This document shows positions 34,143 through 45,747 of a DNA stretch of 64,000 nt, piece after piece. The DNA is from Celoporthe dispersa (lineage: Eukaryota > Ascomycota > Sordariomycetes > Diaporthales > Cryphonectriaceae), in contig WAID01000013.1 in NCBI GenBank assembly GCA_016584495.1, positions 1 through 64,000 of the forward strand, read 5' to 3'. How positions within the stretch are numbered: the first letter of the stretch is position 1; each line of letters starts with the position of its first letter. The notes below the pieces were generated by a model, which was given only the letters and a program-made list of their open reading frames with translations, was not told where the DNA came from and did no database searches. The translations under genes were made by a program, and so were the position numbers.

Positions 34143-34479
34143 ATATGGTATCGATTGGCGGGCAGTGACGCCATATAGATCGCCTATTTACTGGTGTCGT
34201 GCATAGCACTGCCCGAATAGCACTGCCCCTCTGAGAAATGACATGAGGCTTGCGGGCTGAATTGAATGCTCCTGATAGCGCTTCATCTCGGAAATTTGCT
34301 CATTAATCCGCCTTGCAATCCGACTAACCATCTATTCCACAATTCACAGACCGTTCGTAGGCAAAAATGTAAGCTCGCTCTGTTAATTTCAGTCACATCT
34401 GCTATAGAAAGGTATTCCGCCTTGAGGATGGTCTAGTTCAAAGCTGTCCTCTTTAGATCCCGAAGAATTGGACAACGGT

Positions 34480-35690
34480 GTGAATTGTGTCCAAAGAATG
34501 AGTCGCTTTCATGTCTACCCTTTACACGAACCTCGTTGGGAACATTTGTGCCAGAAATCCTTCTCTTCGAACGCTATACACGTTTCAGTCCTTATCCGAG
34601 GTGTAGTCCTCTACCGCCCGTGTTATTTCGCTCGAATTCTTCCTCAATCAGTCGAAATTGGTGCAGAGAGATATCATTCCATCGCATTTCGCAAAAGAAT
34701 TTCAAGAAGGATTAAAAGATAGCAATGACCTTGCCAAGGAAAAGATAGCTCAACTCCTGTTTATAGAGGACATCTCGAGAGACTTAATGAACGAGCTTGG
34801 ATCCAGTCTTAACATCGACCCTATATTTTTTGCTAGATATGTTCATTCCGACTGGAAGGGTTTCGAAGCTCAATCACCTAAATTTTGCAAATTGCCATCT
34901 CGACTCCAATACCAACATTCCACGACATTCTGCTATCATCGCAGTCGGTTTTTCCCTGCATTCGAGCGGGCCGACTACAAGTTGCTCTGCCAGTCGAACA
35001 TCTGTCGTAAGGCGATCGTTTTCCCGCCTACTCAAGGCTAACGGCTCGGCCTCGCGCAACACTGCTGTTCGCTCCTGGTAATCCCTAGTAGGGGTGCACG
35101 GTGGTTCGGCATGTGTGATACTTATTGGAGATACACGGCTGAATGCGTTGCACAGTTTCTGACAATTCGAAGGTATCGTTTTAACTAATCCACCTATGCA
35201 GAGCACGTATGTGTCCTTGCGTGGGCAGCAACAGCTTGTTATCCAGGCATCCAGTGCTCCTCTCTTCGACAGAACCGAGGACTTCTTGCCCACGCGTGTT
35301 TCTCGTCAGCGCATAACACCAAATACAGACCGATCGATGCTTGACGAGCTGCTTTATTACTGGAATATTGGCTAACGGGATTACTTCAATCCAGGAATGC
35401 TTTTACCGAGCGCAATTTCCTACTTTCCCCTATATGTAGTGGCCGATATCCCTCGGCTCTTATTAACACACAATAGGATAAGAGATATTACAATCTTATC
35501 CTTCAAGAAGCCAGAGCGGTTACGGATAGGGAGCCTATTGCCTATCTCCCAATACGATACCAAAGGTAATAACCTTTCCACGGAAGAATATCTCAGCTTC
35601 TTTTGGAAAGTAGTCAAAATTAGCTTCCGCATACTTAGCTCTAAGCTAACAAGATATTTGGAAAGAAAGACAGAACTTACTTGATATACC
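34480..35690 (+). pseudogene. CorA-like (fungal Mg2+-transporter-domain) protein remnant
   Basis: Blocks in different frames line up as one protein. An N-terminal part reads AKEKIAQLLFIEDISRDLMN then LGSSLNIDPIFFARYVHSDW (about 34735-34860), with LPSRLQ and FCYHRSRF after it. A middle part reads QFEGIVLTNPPMQSTYVS and later DELLYYWNIG (about 35160-35375). A later part reads PSAISYFPLYVVADI (about 35403-35450). This order (inner-domain helices, 'F..P...HW' segment, then 'P....YP...VA.EW') is that of the fungal CorA-like family. Stops and frame changes interrupt it, and the two C-terminal membrane helices with the GMN motif are not found. It is non-functional; boundaries are approximate. Confidence 0.5.
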
Positions 35691-35964
35691 AACTGCTGGG
35701 ATTTTCAAAATCCTGTAAAATTGTGTTGGGGAATCTCGTTCTGGAAAGTACGGCAGAACCCAGCATAACTTTGAGAATCGGAGTACATAAACTTTCAAAG
35801 CCCTTATGTGCTTAATTGCGATAGTAGCTGTTGCTTCACTGCTGCTTGCAGTAATATGTAAGAAAAATAAACGTAGTTCCTAGTTTTATATGTTTTTCAA
35901 CATCCTTAAACCAAGCAGCTACTTAGAAATACCACGATCAATGCAGTATCAAGTGACTGTTTAT
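35691..35964. other. Short AT-rich spacer
   Basis: Between the CorA-like remnant and the 3' end of the flavin monooxygenase. No gene seen. Confidence 0.5.
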
Positions 35965-38384
35965 TTACGCAGATTTTCCCTCAAGCTCCAAACATGCCTC
36001 AAAATAAGCCTGTATACCAGTGAAGTCCTCAATTTCACCGACCCAAGCCACATATTGGTCTGGCCGGACAGCTACCACGCAGCCACGCTCCTTATTCACA
36101 CCGTAGTTCCTATAAGCATCCCCAAACCCCTCATGATAGCTTTCATCATCGACGAAAACTTTGTTGTAGTCCCAACCAATGTGCTTATCAAAGGGATGTA
36201 GAATTTCAGGGAAATCCTTCAGAAGTTCCGTCTCAATCCGCTTTGAAGAATGGATAGTCAGTACCTCGATGACACTGTCGATCGGATTGCCCGGAGGAGT
36301 GGCCTTTCGAAGGAAGCCATCAGCACCGTCAAGATCTGTGCAAAATCTGCGGACCCGTTCCTTCTGCACTGGACTCAGGATATTCCCGGCAAACAACACA
36401 ACGCGGAAGCGACCATCTGCTTTTAGCCTCTCTTGGAAGTGCCAAGGGCGGCCGTCAGCCTGGTTAAGGACCTTGAAGCTGTTGAAACGCATGCCAACTG
36501 GCAGGCCCCTGGCTAATCGCTCATCAGAGTCCTTCTTTGTGACAAGATTACTTGCAGCATAGTTGACGGAAAGGCCGCTAGCGAACAAGTTGCCCTTGAG
36601 GAAGGCATCTTTGAACACCTCCATTGAGACACCTTCTGCGTCCATAACGTCCTTGGCTGGTCGTCCGGAAAAGAGCCTGCTGAAGCGGTGATCGAAGTCA
36701 ATGAGGTCTTGAGCTACCTGACGCCGCTCATCTTGGTAGGTAGAAAGGATGCTCCGTTTGGCGATGCCCTTGGCAACCAAGGCAACCTTCCATCCGAGGT
36801 TAAAGGTGTCTTGCATGGAGATGTTCATCCCCTGACCGGCCTTCGGAGAATGTGTATGTACGGCATCACCAGCCAAAAAGACGCGGTTGTGGGAAGAGAA
36901 GTCGTTACCAACACGTTGACCGATCTGATATGCGGTCCACCAGTCGCAATACTCGTAATCCAGCTTGTATGGCTGTAGGATCTTCTTTGCGGCTCCGAAG
37001 ATGATATCAGGCGTGATCTTGGACCGGTCTGCTCTGCCAGACGCATCCGGAGTGACTTCTTTCAGCTGAATGTATAGCCTGACCAATTTATTCTCACGCG
37101 GGATAACCATCAAGCTGCCATTATCAGCTGAATGGATGGCGCATCGCATACGAATGTCCGCTTCTCAAGAGTCAGCTTTGGATCTAGGCTCATAAGTCGG
37201 GTTCATATACTCACGAAAATCGGTGATAGGTATGATATCCATCACGCCCCAAATGAAGTCCGTCGCTTCGCCCTCCAGTTCAAACCCGAGTTGTCTCCGC
37301 GTCCAGCTCCGAGCACCGTCACAACCAAGCACGTACTTGGCATGAACAATCTCGGCCTTTCCGGCTCCAGATTTGCTTCCGTTGATGAGATCTACTTCAT
37401 CATCGTCCTGAGCAAGGTTGCTTCTGAAGAGCCCGTCTGGCACTTTGCTTCCGCTCACTTGCTGTTTCGGAGTAGACTCTTCTTCAGTGAGGTGCTGAAG
37501 GGAGACTTTCACAGGATAACCTTCATTGGTATCCACTTTGGTTTCATCAATCACCAGTGAGGTAGGTAGGACGCCACGCTCGACTTGAATGGCATCTTTG
37601 GAAAACTTTTTGATGTTGTCGAGGAAGAACCGCTCGATCCTACCTTGGTGAAGGACAATCTGCTGGAACCTCGAGAGGCCCACGATGGTGTCTGGGATTC
37701 TATCCGACCGTCGAATCACACCATCCAGACCGGGGTTCTGTAGATGTCAGACATGTAGGCAATACTCGAAGAATAGCAAAGGCTGGTGCTTTGCTGCAGT
37801 GAAGACTTACCCACATGCAGATCTGTGTTGGATGTTAGCGGATTTTACACATTTATGGACACTCCAACACGTACCTCGATCATATGATTAGCCTCCTTCC
37901 ACGCCCGGTCGGCAAACCCTAGACTATCGAAAATCTCCAAGCTACGGCACTGAAGTCCGTCTGCCTGGCCGGAGAAGATCTTTGCATTCCTCTTGTCCAC
38001 AATGCGCGTCTTGATACCGCAGTGAGCCATCCATGCAGCTGCCATCAACCTACGGTAATATCACAGTTAGTGTAATCCTCGCGTTGGCTCCGTTGGACGA
38101 CTCGGGGGCTATCTTACCCTGCTGGACCGGCACCAATGATGAGTCTGCTCGCACGGTTAGTTATAGCCGAGAACGAGCTTGAAAACTGGTTCAACTGACA
38201 CATCGACATTCGTTTCAGGGATGTTACCACCTGTCGGGCGCTGGGAAGAATTTCCGGAATCCGTGCTATTGGCGACGTCGCTGTTGGATTCGCCAAAGAC
38301 AGAAGCCGCAGAAGATTCTCCCGCGATATCCTTCTGTTGCGCTCGGCTCTCTCTAACATCGAAAGACTCCGAAAGTCGCGGCAT
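35965..38384 (-). CDS. FAD-dependent phenol 2-monooxygenase-like aromatic hydroxylase
   Basis: Six exons (38200-38384, 38118-38144, 37875-38049, 37811-37822, 37215-37737, 35965-37163) give an intact 706-residue protein. The FAD-binding DVLIIGAGPAG dinucleotide motif (about residue 61) is assembled across two introns. The second FAD motif is FLAGDAVHTHSPKAGQGMN and the DG motif is VLGCDGARSWTRRQLG. The C-terminal third is the thioredoxin-fold dimerisation region typical of phenol hydroxylases (RLARGLPVGMRFNS...RFRVVLFAGN). Exon 4 is a 12-nt microexon encoding ICMW. The enzyme would ortho-hydroxylate phenolic substrates using NADPH and O2. A Ser/Asn-rich leader of about 55 residues precedes the FAD motif; it does not look like a signal peptide. 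It stands near the OYE and regulator genes and could belong to a tailoring or aromatic-catabolic set. Confidence 0.92.
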
Positions 38385-40138
38385 ATTTGTGATGAGCGTC
38401 GTTCACATAAAGGTAATAATGAACTTGGATTCGAAGCCTGAGGGATGCAAGATTCACGGATCAGCTCTGTTTGATCATAGCAGATACTTATATCATCTCA
38501 CCGCCCAAGCCTTCTATAACGCCCCACCACCATCTCGTCTGGATGACATGCTCTGAGTACCCCGCTTAGCACTCATCCTGGTATCCAAGTATCAAACGTT
38601 TCCAGCTGTGAGTATCATTGGTTGATGTCGTGAATGGGGTTACATCCAACAGATTGATAGGCCTCAGATGATCTACAACCAGCCGTTACATTCGGTGGAT
38701 TAAGTTTATGCACGTTGGTGGCACCCTGGTCGCCCCTGGGCCAGCTTTGGAACTCCAAATTTGGGATGATAACCTTGCAATCAGGCAACCATGCAATGTA
38801 TCAGATTCGCGGGGTGTCTGTACGGCTTGCTGGGCGTCTCCTTGTTTGAAGACTAGACCAACCGCGGGCTATCACTAGAGACTGAGAGCTGTCCCTCCGT
38901 CAACACCGTCCTGATCCTCGTTACCGCGTAATTTCCGCCATGTTGCCGCGGTCAGCACTAGGAGGATCTTCGCAAGATTTGACTTTCTCCTTTTTAAGCT
39001 TGCAGATGACGGCACGGTGTGACGAAAGCTATCAGATGTCGTCTTACTCGGTCGGTCGAATCAACCCAGGTTGGTCAGAGCATCCGTTGGCTCGCTCAAG
39101 ATGATAGGCGATTCATCATACACGAGGAACGGGGAGATCGATGCCTTTACCGGTCTCCTGCCGGTATTTCGAACGGGTATGCTCGGTTGTTGCACATTCC
39201 CTCGAAGAGCTAAAGGGGCAGTAGCTCAACTCGCTCGCTGCCAACAAATCGAGGACTCATATCGCCCTGTAATAATCTGATATATATACATAAATATTTA
39301 ATTATACATGAGCTTTGGCTCTGTTTAGTAAGATGTAGTCTCAGTGCGGTTTGCGGTTTAGGAACTCTAAGCCAACGTCTAAACTGTAAAAGACAAATGT
39401 GAGAGCTTATGCACTCGTCTCTAGGCTGTTTTACGTATCCCTTAATTATGAAGTTGAGAATACTAGGATGCGGATACGCACGTACTTTGTACAAAGCCCC
39501 AGGATTCACATCCCGCCTCAATGCTGGAATCCTTAACCACGGTTCAAGGAGCTGAAAAGTGGAATGAAGGGGGCAGCGATACGAGATGCTTCCTGACCAG
39601 GAAGAGCAGATTTCATGTTTGGTCAGCTGCCCTGTAACGATTAGTCCATGACTTGTCGGTTCTGCCCATAGCGCTCCACCACTGTACATGACTCTTGAGA
39701 CCTTGTCGGAGAGTCACGTACCAACAGGCGAGGTTGTTGAGTAAGGTATAATGGTGCATGATTCGAAGACGGGGTAGCGGGGCCGGGTCCAGGGTAGGTG
39801 CTTTGACACTGTCCACGGCGAAATAAAATTGCAGACGGGTTTGACTTTCGTCGCATGTCGTCGTCCATCATAAAATACTGGACGCGCAATGGTGTTCGAG
39901 TCGTGGTTTCTCAACAGCGAGCGCACTTAATGACGCTTGGACGTGCTCCATGCCCTCGGACATTGCCATCGAGCAAAAAAGTCCAGGAGGCGAACGGATC
40001 CTCTAGGAGTAAATGCCGTACATATGTTCAGATTTATATAGGATAGCGAGCACGCTTTTTGCATTTTCTTCGCAGCGGCGGTCATTTCCCCTTCACAATC
40101 CCACCTGTCACCTCTCTTGACCAACCAAATCTCGCGCG
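38385..40138. promoter_or_regulatory. Long divergent intergenic region
   Basis: 1.75 kb between divergently transcribed flavin monooxygenase and rhodopsin-2 genes. Long open frames exist (for example minus 39210-39689) but start at non-ATG codons or lack any family motif. Both promoters are expected here; I see no repeat array. Confidence 0.5.
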
Positions 40139-41685
40139 ATGTCATCGGAAGCCGAGGAATTCATCAACGAAGTATGGGGGCTTCAAGGCGTCGCGTATCT
40201 CGTCCTCGCACTGCGCTACTACTCGCGAGCTGTGACCTTGGGATTCCGCAAATTTGCTTTGGATGATTATATCATCGCTGTAGCCACGGTGAGCCAGATC
40301 AGGCTTGTTCATAGCCGATCGCAGAATTAGAACTCTTGAGACATCCTCTAACTTCTTTCCCCCGTTCAGGTCGTGTACACCGCCGAATCCGTGGCAGCCT
40401 ACTTTGTCGTCGCTTACTGGAAAGGGTTGGCCAACAACGGCCTAACAGATGCAGAACGAGCAGCTATCGACCCGGAGTCTCAGGAGTGGCAGCTCCGCGT
40501 GAATGGGTCTAAGACTCATGTCATTGGTCTGCTCCTATATGTCACGCTCTTATGGCTCTTAAAGGCTTGCTGGACCATATACTATTCTCGGTTGACGTAC
40601 GTTGAAGACTGCTTCTTATTCCCCCGCCAATACTGAAAACATCACAAAACAGAGACGGGCTGCAAACTCCAAAGCTTATGGTCAAATGGGCTTTCTTCAT
40701 CATGCCTCTGACATACGTCGCTTGTTTGCTGGTTGCATTCTTCAAATGCATCCCATTCGATCACCAGTGGCAGATCAATCCTTCTCCTGGCAGTTAGTGA
40801 CACCAATCTTAGAACATCCCGCTCCTCGCCCACCTACTAACAGCTTTGCAGATCATTGCATGCCAGCCGTATCTTACATCCAAACCATCTTCGTCATGGT
40901 TATGAACATACTCACTGACTTCTATCTGATGGCCATACCCGTGCCCATGGTATGGAAGTCTCATCTTCCCTGGCGGAAGAAGGCCACACTCACTCTGATG
41001 TTCAGTGGTGGCCTGCTGGAGATGACCTTCGGTATCCTTCGTTGTGTCTCCATCCTTACGGTCCGTTCTGCTCGTGATCTTCTGCCTCCTCCTCGATGCC
41101 ACAGCTAACCGTGTCTCATCTCCAGGTCGGCGACCGCGACCCAGCCCAATCAGGCTATTGGTCCGTCAGAGAATCCTTCGTGTCCTTCGTCTTAACGAAC
41201 ATGCCCATGCTCTACCCTCTGTTTAGGAACTTCTTCGAGAAGGTTAGCAGCAGCATGACGCTCACAAATACCAATGGCGCCACGGGACGGGCCGCAAGCA
41301 ACGGGCAGGCGTACAGATTGGGCAGCTACCCCGACACCCGCGGCATGGCAGGAACAAGGACCCGGACCCTCTGCCTGACGATACACGCTTCGGTTCGGAC
41401 GAGCATATCATTATCGCGGGCGTGAAGGGTAGCGGGACTTTCTCTAGCGGCGGCGAATCGCCGGGGCCTGAAGTGGAGGCAGATGAGCGTCACGTTCGGG
41501 GTACGCTTCAGCAGGGGCATAGCCGTGCGCAAGTCTTCTACGACTCAAGCGACAAGGAGCAACTGCGGTCATCGTCGAATGCTCGAGCTACTCGTGGGAT
41601 TTTGGTCACCACGGACTTCGTCGTGTCCGAAGACTATCAGGCTCATGAAGCCAGGCGAGGCAGCGAGGCGTACTCAAATGTTTGA
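40139..41685 (+). CDS. Fungal rhodopsin-domain integral membrane protein 2, single-base frameshift
   Basis: Five exons (40139-40288, 40370-40596, 40653-40792, 40852-41060, 41126-41685). The N-terminus (MSSEAEEFINEVWGLQGVAY) is followed by helices and the family's DDY after helix 1 (FRKFALDDYIIAVAT). Further helices include HVIGLLLYVTLLWLLKACW, MVKWAFFIMPLTYVACLLVA and FVMVMNILTDFYLMAIPVP, with the SYWSVRE-like loop QSGYWSVRESF. A polar tail follows, with a KDPDPLPDDT-FGSDEHI block common in this family's C-termini. The frame slips once near 41336-41342, between GSYPDTRG and that block. Adding one base makes 429 codons with all phases consistent. No function is established; it is a paralogue type of the rhodopsin-1 gene at 14.6 kb rather than a close copy. 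Confidence 0.82.
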
Positions 41686-42584
41686 CCCCGTGGACACAGG
41701 GAACTGGCAATACGGTTGGCTGGAATGGGTTTCACTGCTGTCTCTTGGGCGAAATAATTAGCGATGCCGATCAATATTTTCCGCCGCTTCCTTGTAAGCC
41801 GATTTTATACCCCGTTCTAAAGCGCTATACTCTGTGTCTGCGAGATCAAACATGTCAGAGCAGTAAGCCCCGGCTCTAACAGCTTGAGCATGCCTGTGTA
41901 AAAAATTACTTTTGATTAGGTCAATATAGAAGACGGCGGACTTCTACATAAAGAGCTCGAAACGATAGAAAGATCGGGCAAACCCTATAATATCATCTTA
42001 TATTATACATGCTTAAGTTATAAAATGTTCTGCTTATTGCTTTCGTAATTAGCTGTTCTTTCTGCGCGACAGCGCTCTTGTTTTGGTTTAGAAGTCTATT
42101 TCGTGATATGCATATTGGATGATATTTATTATAATTTTAAGAAATAGTTATTTGTTTTGCTATTAGTATTTGTTTCTAAATATTTTGTTAAATGTAGCTA
42201 TTCTAGCGATTTTAAGAGCTGCTAAGCTGCTTAGTTATTGGCTAGCGGGCGCGAGTAACAGCGAGCTTGTCAGTCGACCAACAGATTCCGTCGATTACAC
42301 ACGTATTAGCTATCTAGACTAGACTTAGGACGCAATTTGGGTTGGGAGCAGGGTGCATGGTATACAGTACCTCGCAGTGATATCGCTCTCTCACTGTCGA
42401 GACTCCCGAAAATAGCAGGTTACTGCAGTGCTTATTATAGCAAAGTATTAGCGAGACTCTACGCATGCTATTCTTACAGGTGCTTGTCTCTCATTCTTTC
42501 TTGAAGTTTCCATCGGTGATAACTGAGTAAAAGATGACCCATTCTGTGCACATACTCGAATATTCATATACTCAACTTATTTGA
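41686..42584. other. AT-rich spacer with a possible LTR fragment
   Basis: Mostly AT-rich and gene-free. At 42418-42440 the phrase GGTTACTGCAGTGCTTATTA resembles the end of the Gypsy LTR family (GATTACTGCAGTGCTCATTACA), but similarity does not extend further, so it is only a weak hint of another degraded copy. Confidence 0.45.
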
Positions 42585-44300
42585 TCATCTGCCAAAGTCC
42601 TTAAACTGGTTCCTGAAACAAAACTGGCAGCTAATTAGCACCAGAGCGTCTTCTACATTCAGATAAATGTCGGATGTTGTGTCAGAAGGGTTCTTGAACG
42701 GTGAATTTCTCTTCGTGACATTCCCAAATGCCAAACCTTTACCCACAAGATCAAATTGCTCAGATGATATGTTCCCACTGTCCCTTGCCACCAGAATCAG
42801 CCATTCGCCTGATAGACACCTCGGCAGGCTATGTGGTATCTTCTCTGGCTCTTCCAGCTCACAGAACAAACACCAGTCACCTGATCGTACATTAGGCTGA
42901 AGAATTGTCGTCATTATAGGCTCGCGTGCGTGCCGTAATCTCTCTTTCCTCGTCATACTGTAGCCAGACATACACCTTAGGGTTCTCAGCCTTGTTGTCT
43001 GTGAGGAACCACCTGTCCTCTTCTTTCGACACCTGGTATCCATGTAGATCATTTAGCCTGTAGAAAAGGGGCTTTGTCTTGAGGACCTCATTCCCTGGTT
43101 CGACTGCTCTTTCAGTGTCGTTAACAGACTAATTTTGCCTTCGTGAGCGATCTTGAAGAAGTCCTGTGGTAGGGATGGCGGCCAATCTGAGAATCTTGGC
43201 AACAATAGCAATTTCTCGGAAAAAGTCGTCCACGCAGCCGGCTTGCTCGATCGCCAGTGTTTCCAGAGCAAGATCAAATGCATCTTTTGCATAGTCTGGG
43301 TACATAATGGACTGGTACTATCTCCAATCGACAAGGGTGAGGATTCCGTATATGCCATCTCTTTGGTCCTGGCGCTCTAGTAGCATGATTCGTTCTTCGC
43401 ACATGATGTCATTGATACGACACCAATTGAGTCTTTTATACGTGAGGCAACGCGCGTCAGAGTACCTTCCTCATTGCCACTGAATCGAAACCCAGGCAAA
43501 AGCTGCCAACGCCATATCAGCGGGGAAACGTAGAGGCCGTACAACAAGTGCATGCTCAAGTGATGTTTGCCGCAGCACATCACAACACGCCGCCCGAGCC
43601 AGAGTTCCTGGTAGATCTAGGTACGTTTAAAATATTCTCGCTACAAAAAGTGTTCCAGAGCATATATTATCTTGGTCAAAGTTGATTTTCTCCAGGATCG
43701 TAGCCATAGTGTGGAGATACGATCATGTAAATCCTTATTGTAGGCAAAGCCACGGAAGCCCTTGGGATGACTATCATCCAAGACCCAAGTCAAGACCTGC
43801 TTTGTCAAAAAAGCGGATATTTTCAAGATAAATGAGCTACTCGGACCACTCAGTACGTGGAACAAGAATTCGCTATCATCTCGATGCTCCCCGACGCAAG
43901 CCAAGACGTGCTTGGCTCGGCGGTAGAAATGTCCCATCAGGAAGACCTGGTGGCTCTTCTCATCGGTATTGTCTTGGTCGATGTAGATGCAATCACACCA
44001 GAGATAGCAGGGCCGCCACCCAGAATACCCCTTCGCTTGCTTGAGAGCAGATTCGCAGTTGCGGCTGACTTGCATGCTCATGCCGTTGATGAGCACATTT
44101 GTGTGGTTTTGAGCATTTCCCCAAGTGTAGGAGATTGCATGATAGTGTGGCGTAGTCGAAAACAAGAACGTTTCGAGACGACAACGAACCTGGAGCTCTT
44201 GTCCTTTGTCTAGTCCGACAACTTTGAGCAGTCGGATATATCTTTTTGGGTCCGGGAGCGGATCATGATGGAAGACGAGAGTGTCGGCTTCCGTCGTCAT
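42585..44300 (-). pseudogene. HET-domain (heterokaryon incompatibility) protein pseudogene
   Basis: ATG 44300 opens a frame with the HET blocks: a leader (KRYIRLLKVVG), then YHAISYTWGNAQNHTNVLIN, then ALKQAKGYSG...YLWCDCIYIDQDNTDEKSHQ, then FYRRAKHVLACVGEH. These are the three conserved HET segments. The frame then meets TAG at 43641-43643 and again at 43617-43619, where IYQELWLGRRVVMCCG follows; the second is probably TGG to TAG. It continues in another frame as LERQDQRDGIYGILTLVDWR (the 'RDRI[YF][AG]LL' block) and finally as GDWCLFCELEEP... to 42585, the usual C-terminal tail. Intact homologues trigger cell death after fusion of incompatible hyphae. Here several stops and shifts leave at most an N-terminal HET fragment. 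Confidence 0.8.
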
Positions 44301-45747
44301 TGCAAATAATCCATAAGTGATATTAAAGTAATAGTTGCAGTGCTTGAGACTATGAGAAAAGTATGACGAGGAAAAACGGCTGGCCAAGGAATTTTTTGCG
44401 AGGCATAGAATTTATCTAGTTGGTTTCCACGTTCTGCTGTCCTATCAAAAGTGGATCAGGAGGCGTAGCATATTATTACCTAGAAGCAGCAAACGAATCA
44501 AAGTTCGATAAGTCTCAGCCAGCCATCTTTTGAGATTATGCGAGAGCCAATACTTTGCTGGTTTGTGCGTAGCGCCTCATTAAAAGGTAAGCAAGCCCCT
44601 AAACCTGATTGTATTAGCCTTTCCCTGGCTCACTGGCCAGAGATCCTACCAAAGAATAGTATGCGGTCTCGGCACCTGTTACGCCACAACTTAGATATAG
44701 TGGCCTGTGTATATACGCTGACGAGACACTCGTCGTATCTCGGTTGCGGATTTGTAAACTAAGAGGTCCGTTGAGCTCATTCCACTATTAAAGCATTAGC
44801 GTCAACATTGTCTTGCTAAATTTATTAGACTTTGTGATAACGAGCTACGGAGGTGGCCGAGCTCGGGAGTCACCCTAAAGCAATAGTAAAGCCCTGAGAC
44901 TCCACATGGTCGTGATGGCTGGCCGATATCAGGTCCCTTATAATCTTTGGACTCTCGAAACGCCCGCTAGTATATATCCTCGGCTCGTTGCAGCTTGTCT
45001 TGGTTGATGTCAAGGGATCTTAGGTTGTGAAATGCTGGTACTCCGTTGTACAACCCACTCTTAATAATGAAGTAAGAATTTTTAGCATGAGACAGAAGCC
45101 GTCTCTGAATTAGCTAGAACTGACATGTATATCACGGCGGAACCCGTGATGTTATGCAGGCCACTGCGAGCCTAGCCAGGTCAAGATTCTAGTTGTGATT
45201 TAATAAATTATTTACCCAGTCATATACGCATGCAAGAATGCTGTATCCCGTTGGTCCATTTACGCCAGTCATTATATTATGTAATACGACGAGACTGCAG
45301 GCATGTAGCATAGCGGGTTTCATAACCTCCATCGTTGGGTTTTGGATCGCGTGGAAAATATGGAAGGACAGAAACGGGGATAGATATTTTCCCCAGAAAG
45401 TACGCGCAGTGAGCCGCAGCGTCCAGCGCCAGAGGGCAGTCACTTTGAAGTATCGAACGTGCCATCATGAATGTCGTATGAGCAGTCTTGTTCGTCAGTG
45501 CCTATGTTTGATGGCGAGGTGCAAGGGAGTAAATTGGGCACAGCTGCGTCAGGTCAACACTTCGTGAATAAAAAGAATGCAGTTTCCCATCCGTCTCAGC
45601 ACCATCGAAAGTACTTGACATGGATTTACCCTCTATATTAAGTTGCAAGTGTTGTCAGCTTCCTTCGTATCAAGCTCGTTATTGGGATTATGCAATTATA
45701 TGGCTACATCATGTGAACACGCTCTGGCGCCCTCGTCTTCCGTTGTC
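44301..45747. other. Intergenic, no gene recognised
   Basis: About 1.4 kb between the HET pseudogene and carboxylesterase 1. Short open frames near 45189-45567 on both strands show no family pattern. Confidence 0.55.

Noticed and set aside
36179..36562. Plus-strand open frames antisense to the flavin monooxygenase
   Set aside because: Shadows of the conserved minus-strand coding sequence; no family match.
42418..42440. Solo LTR of the Gypsy family
   Set aside because: About 20 bp of similarity only; the rest of the LTR is not found, so it is mentioned but not called.
45189..45567. Open frames on both strands upstream of CE1
   Set aside because: Mutually antisense and without signature; they disappear if normal start rules are applied.
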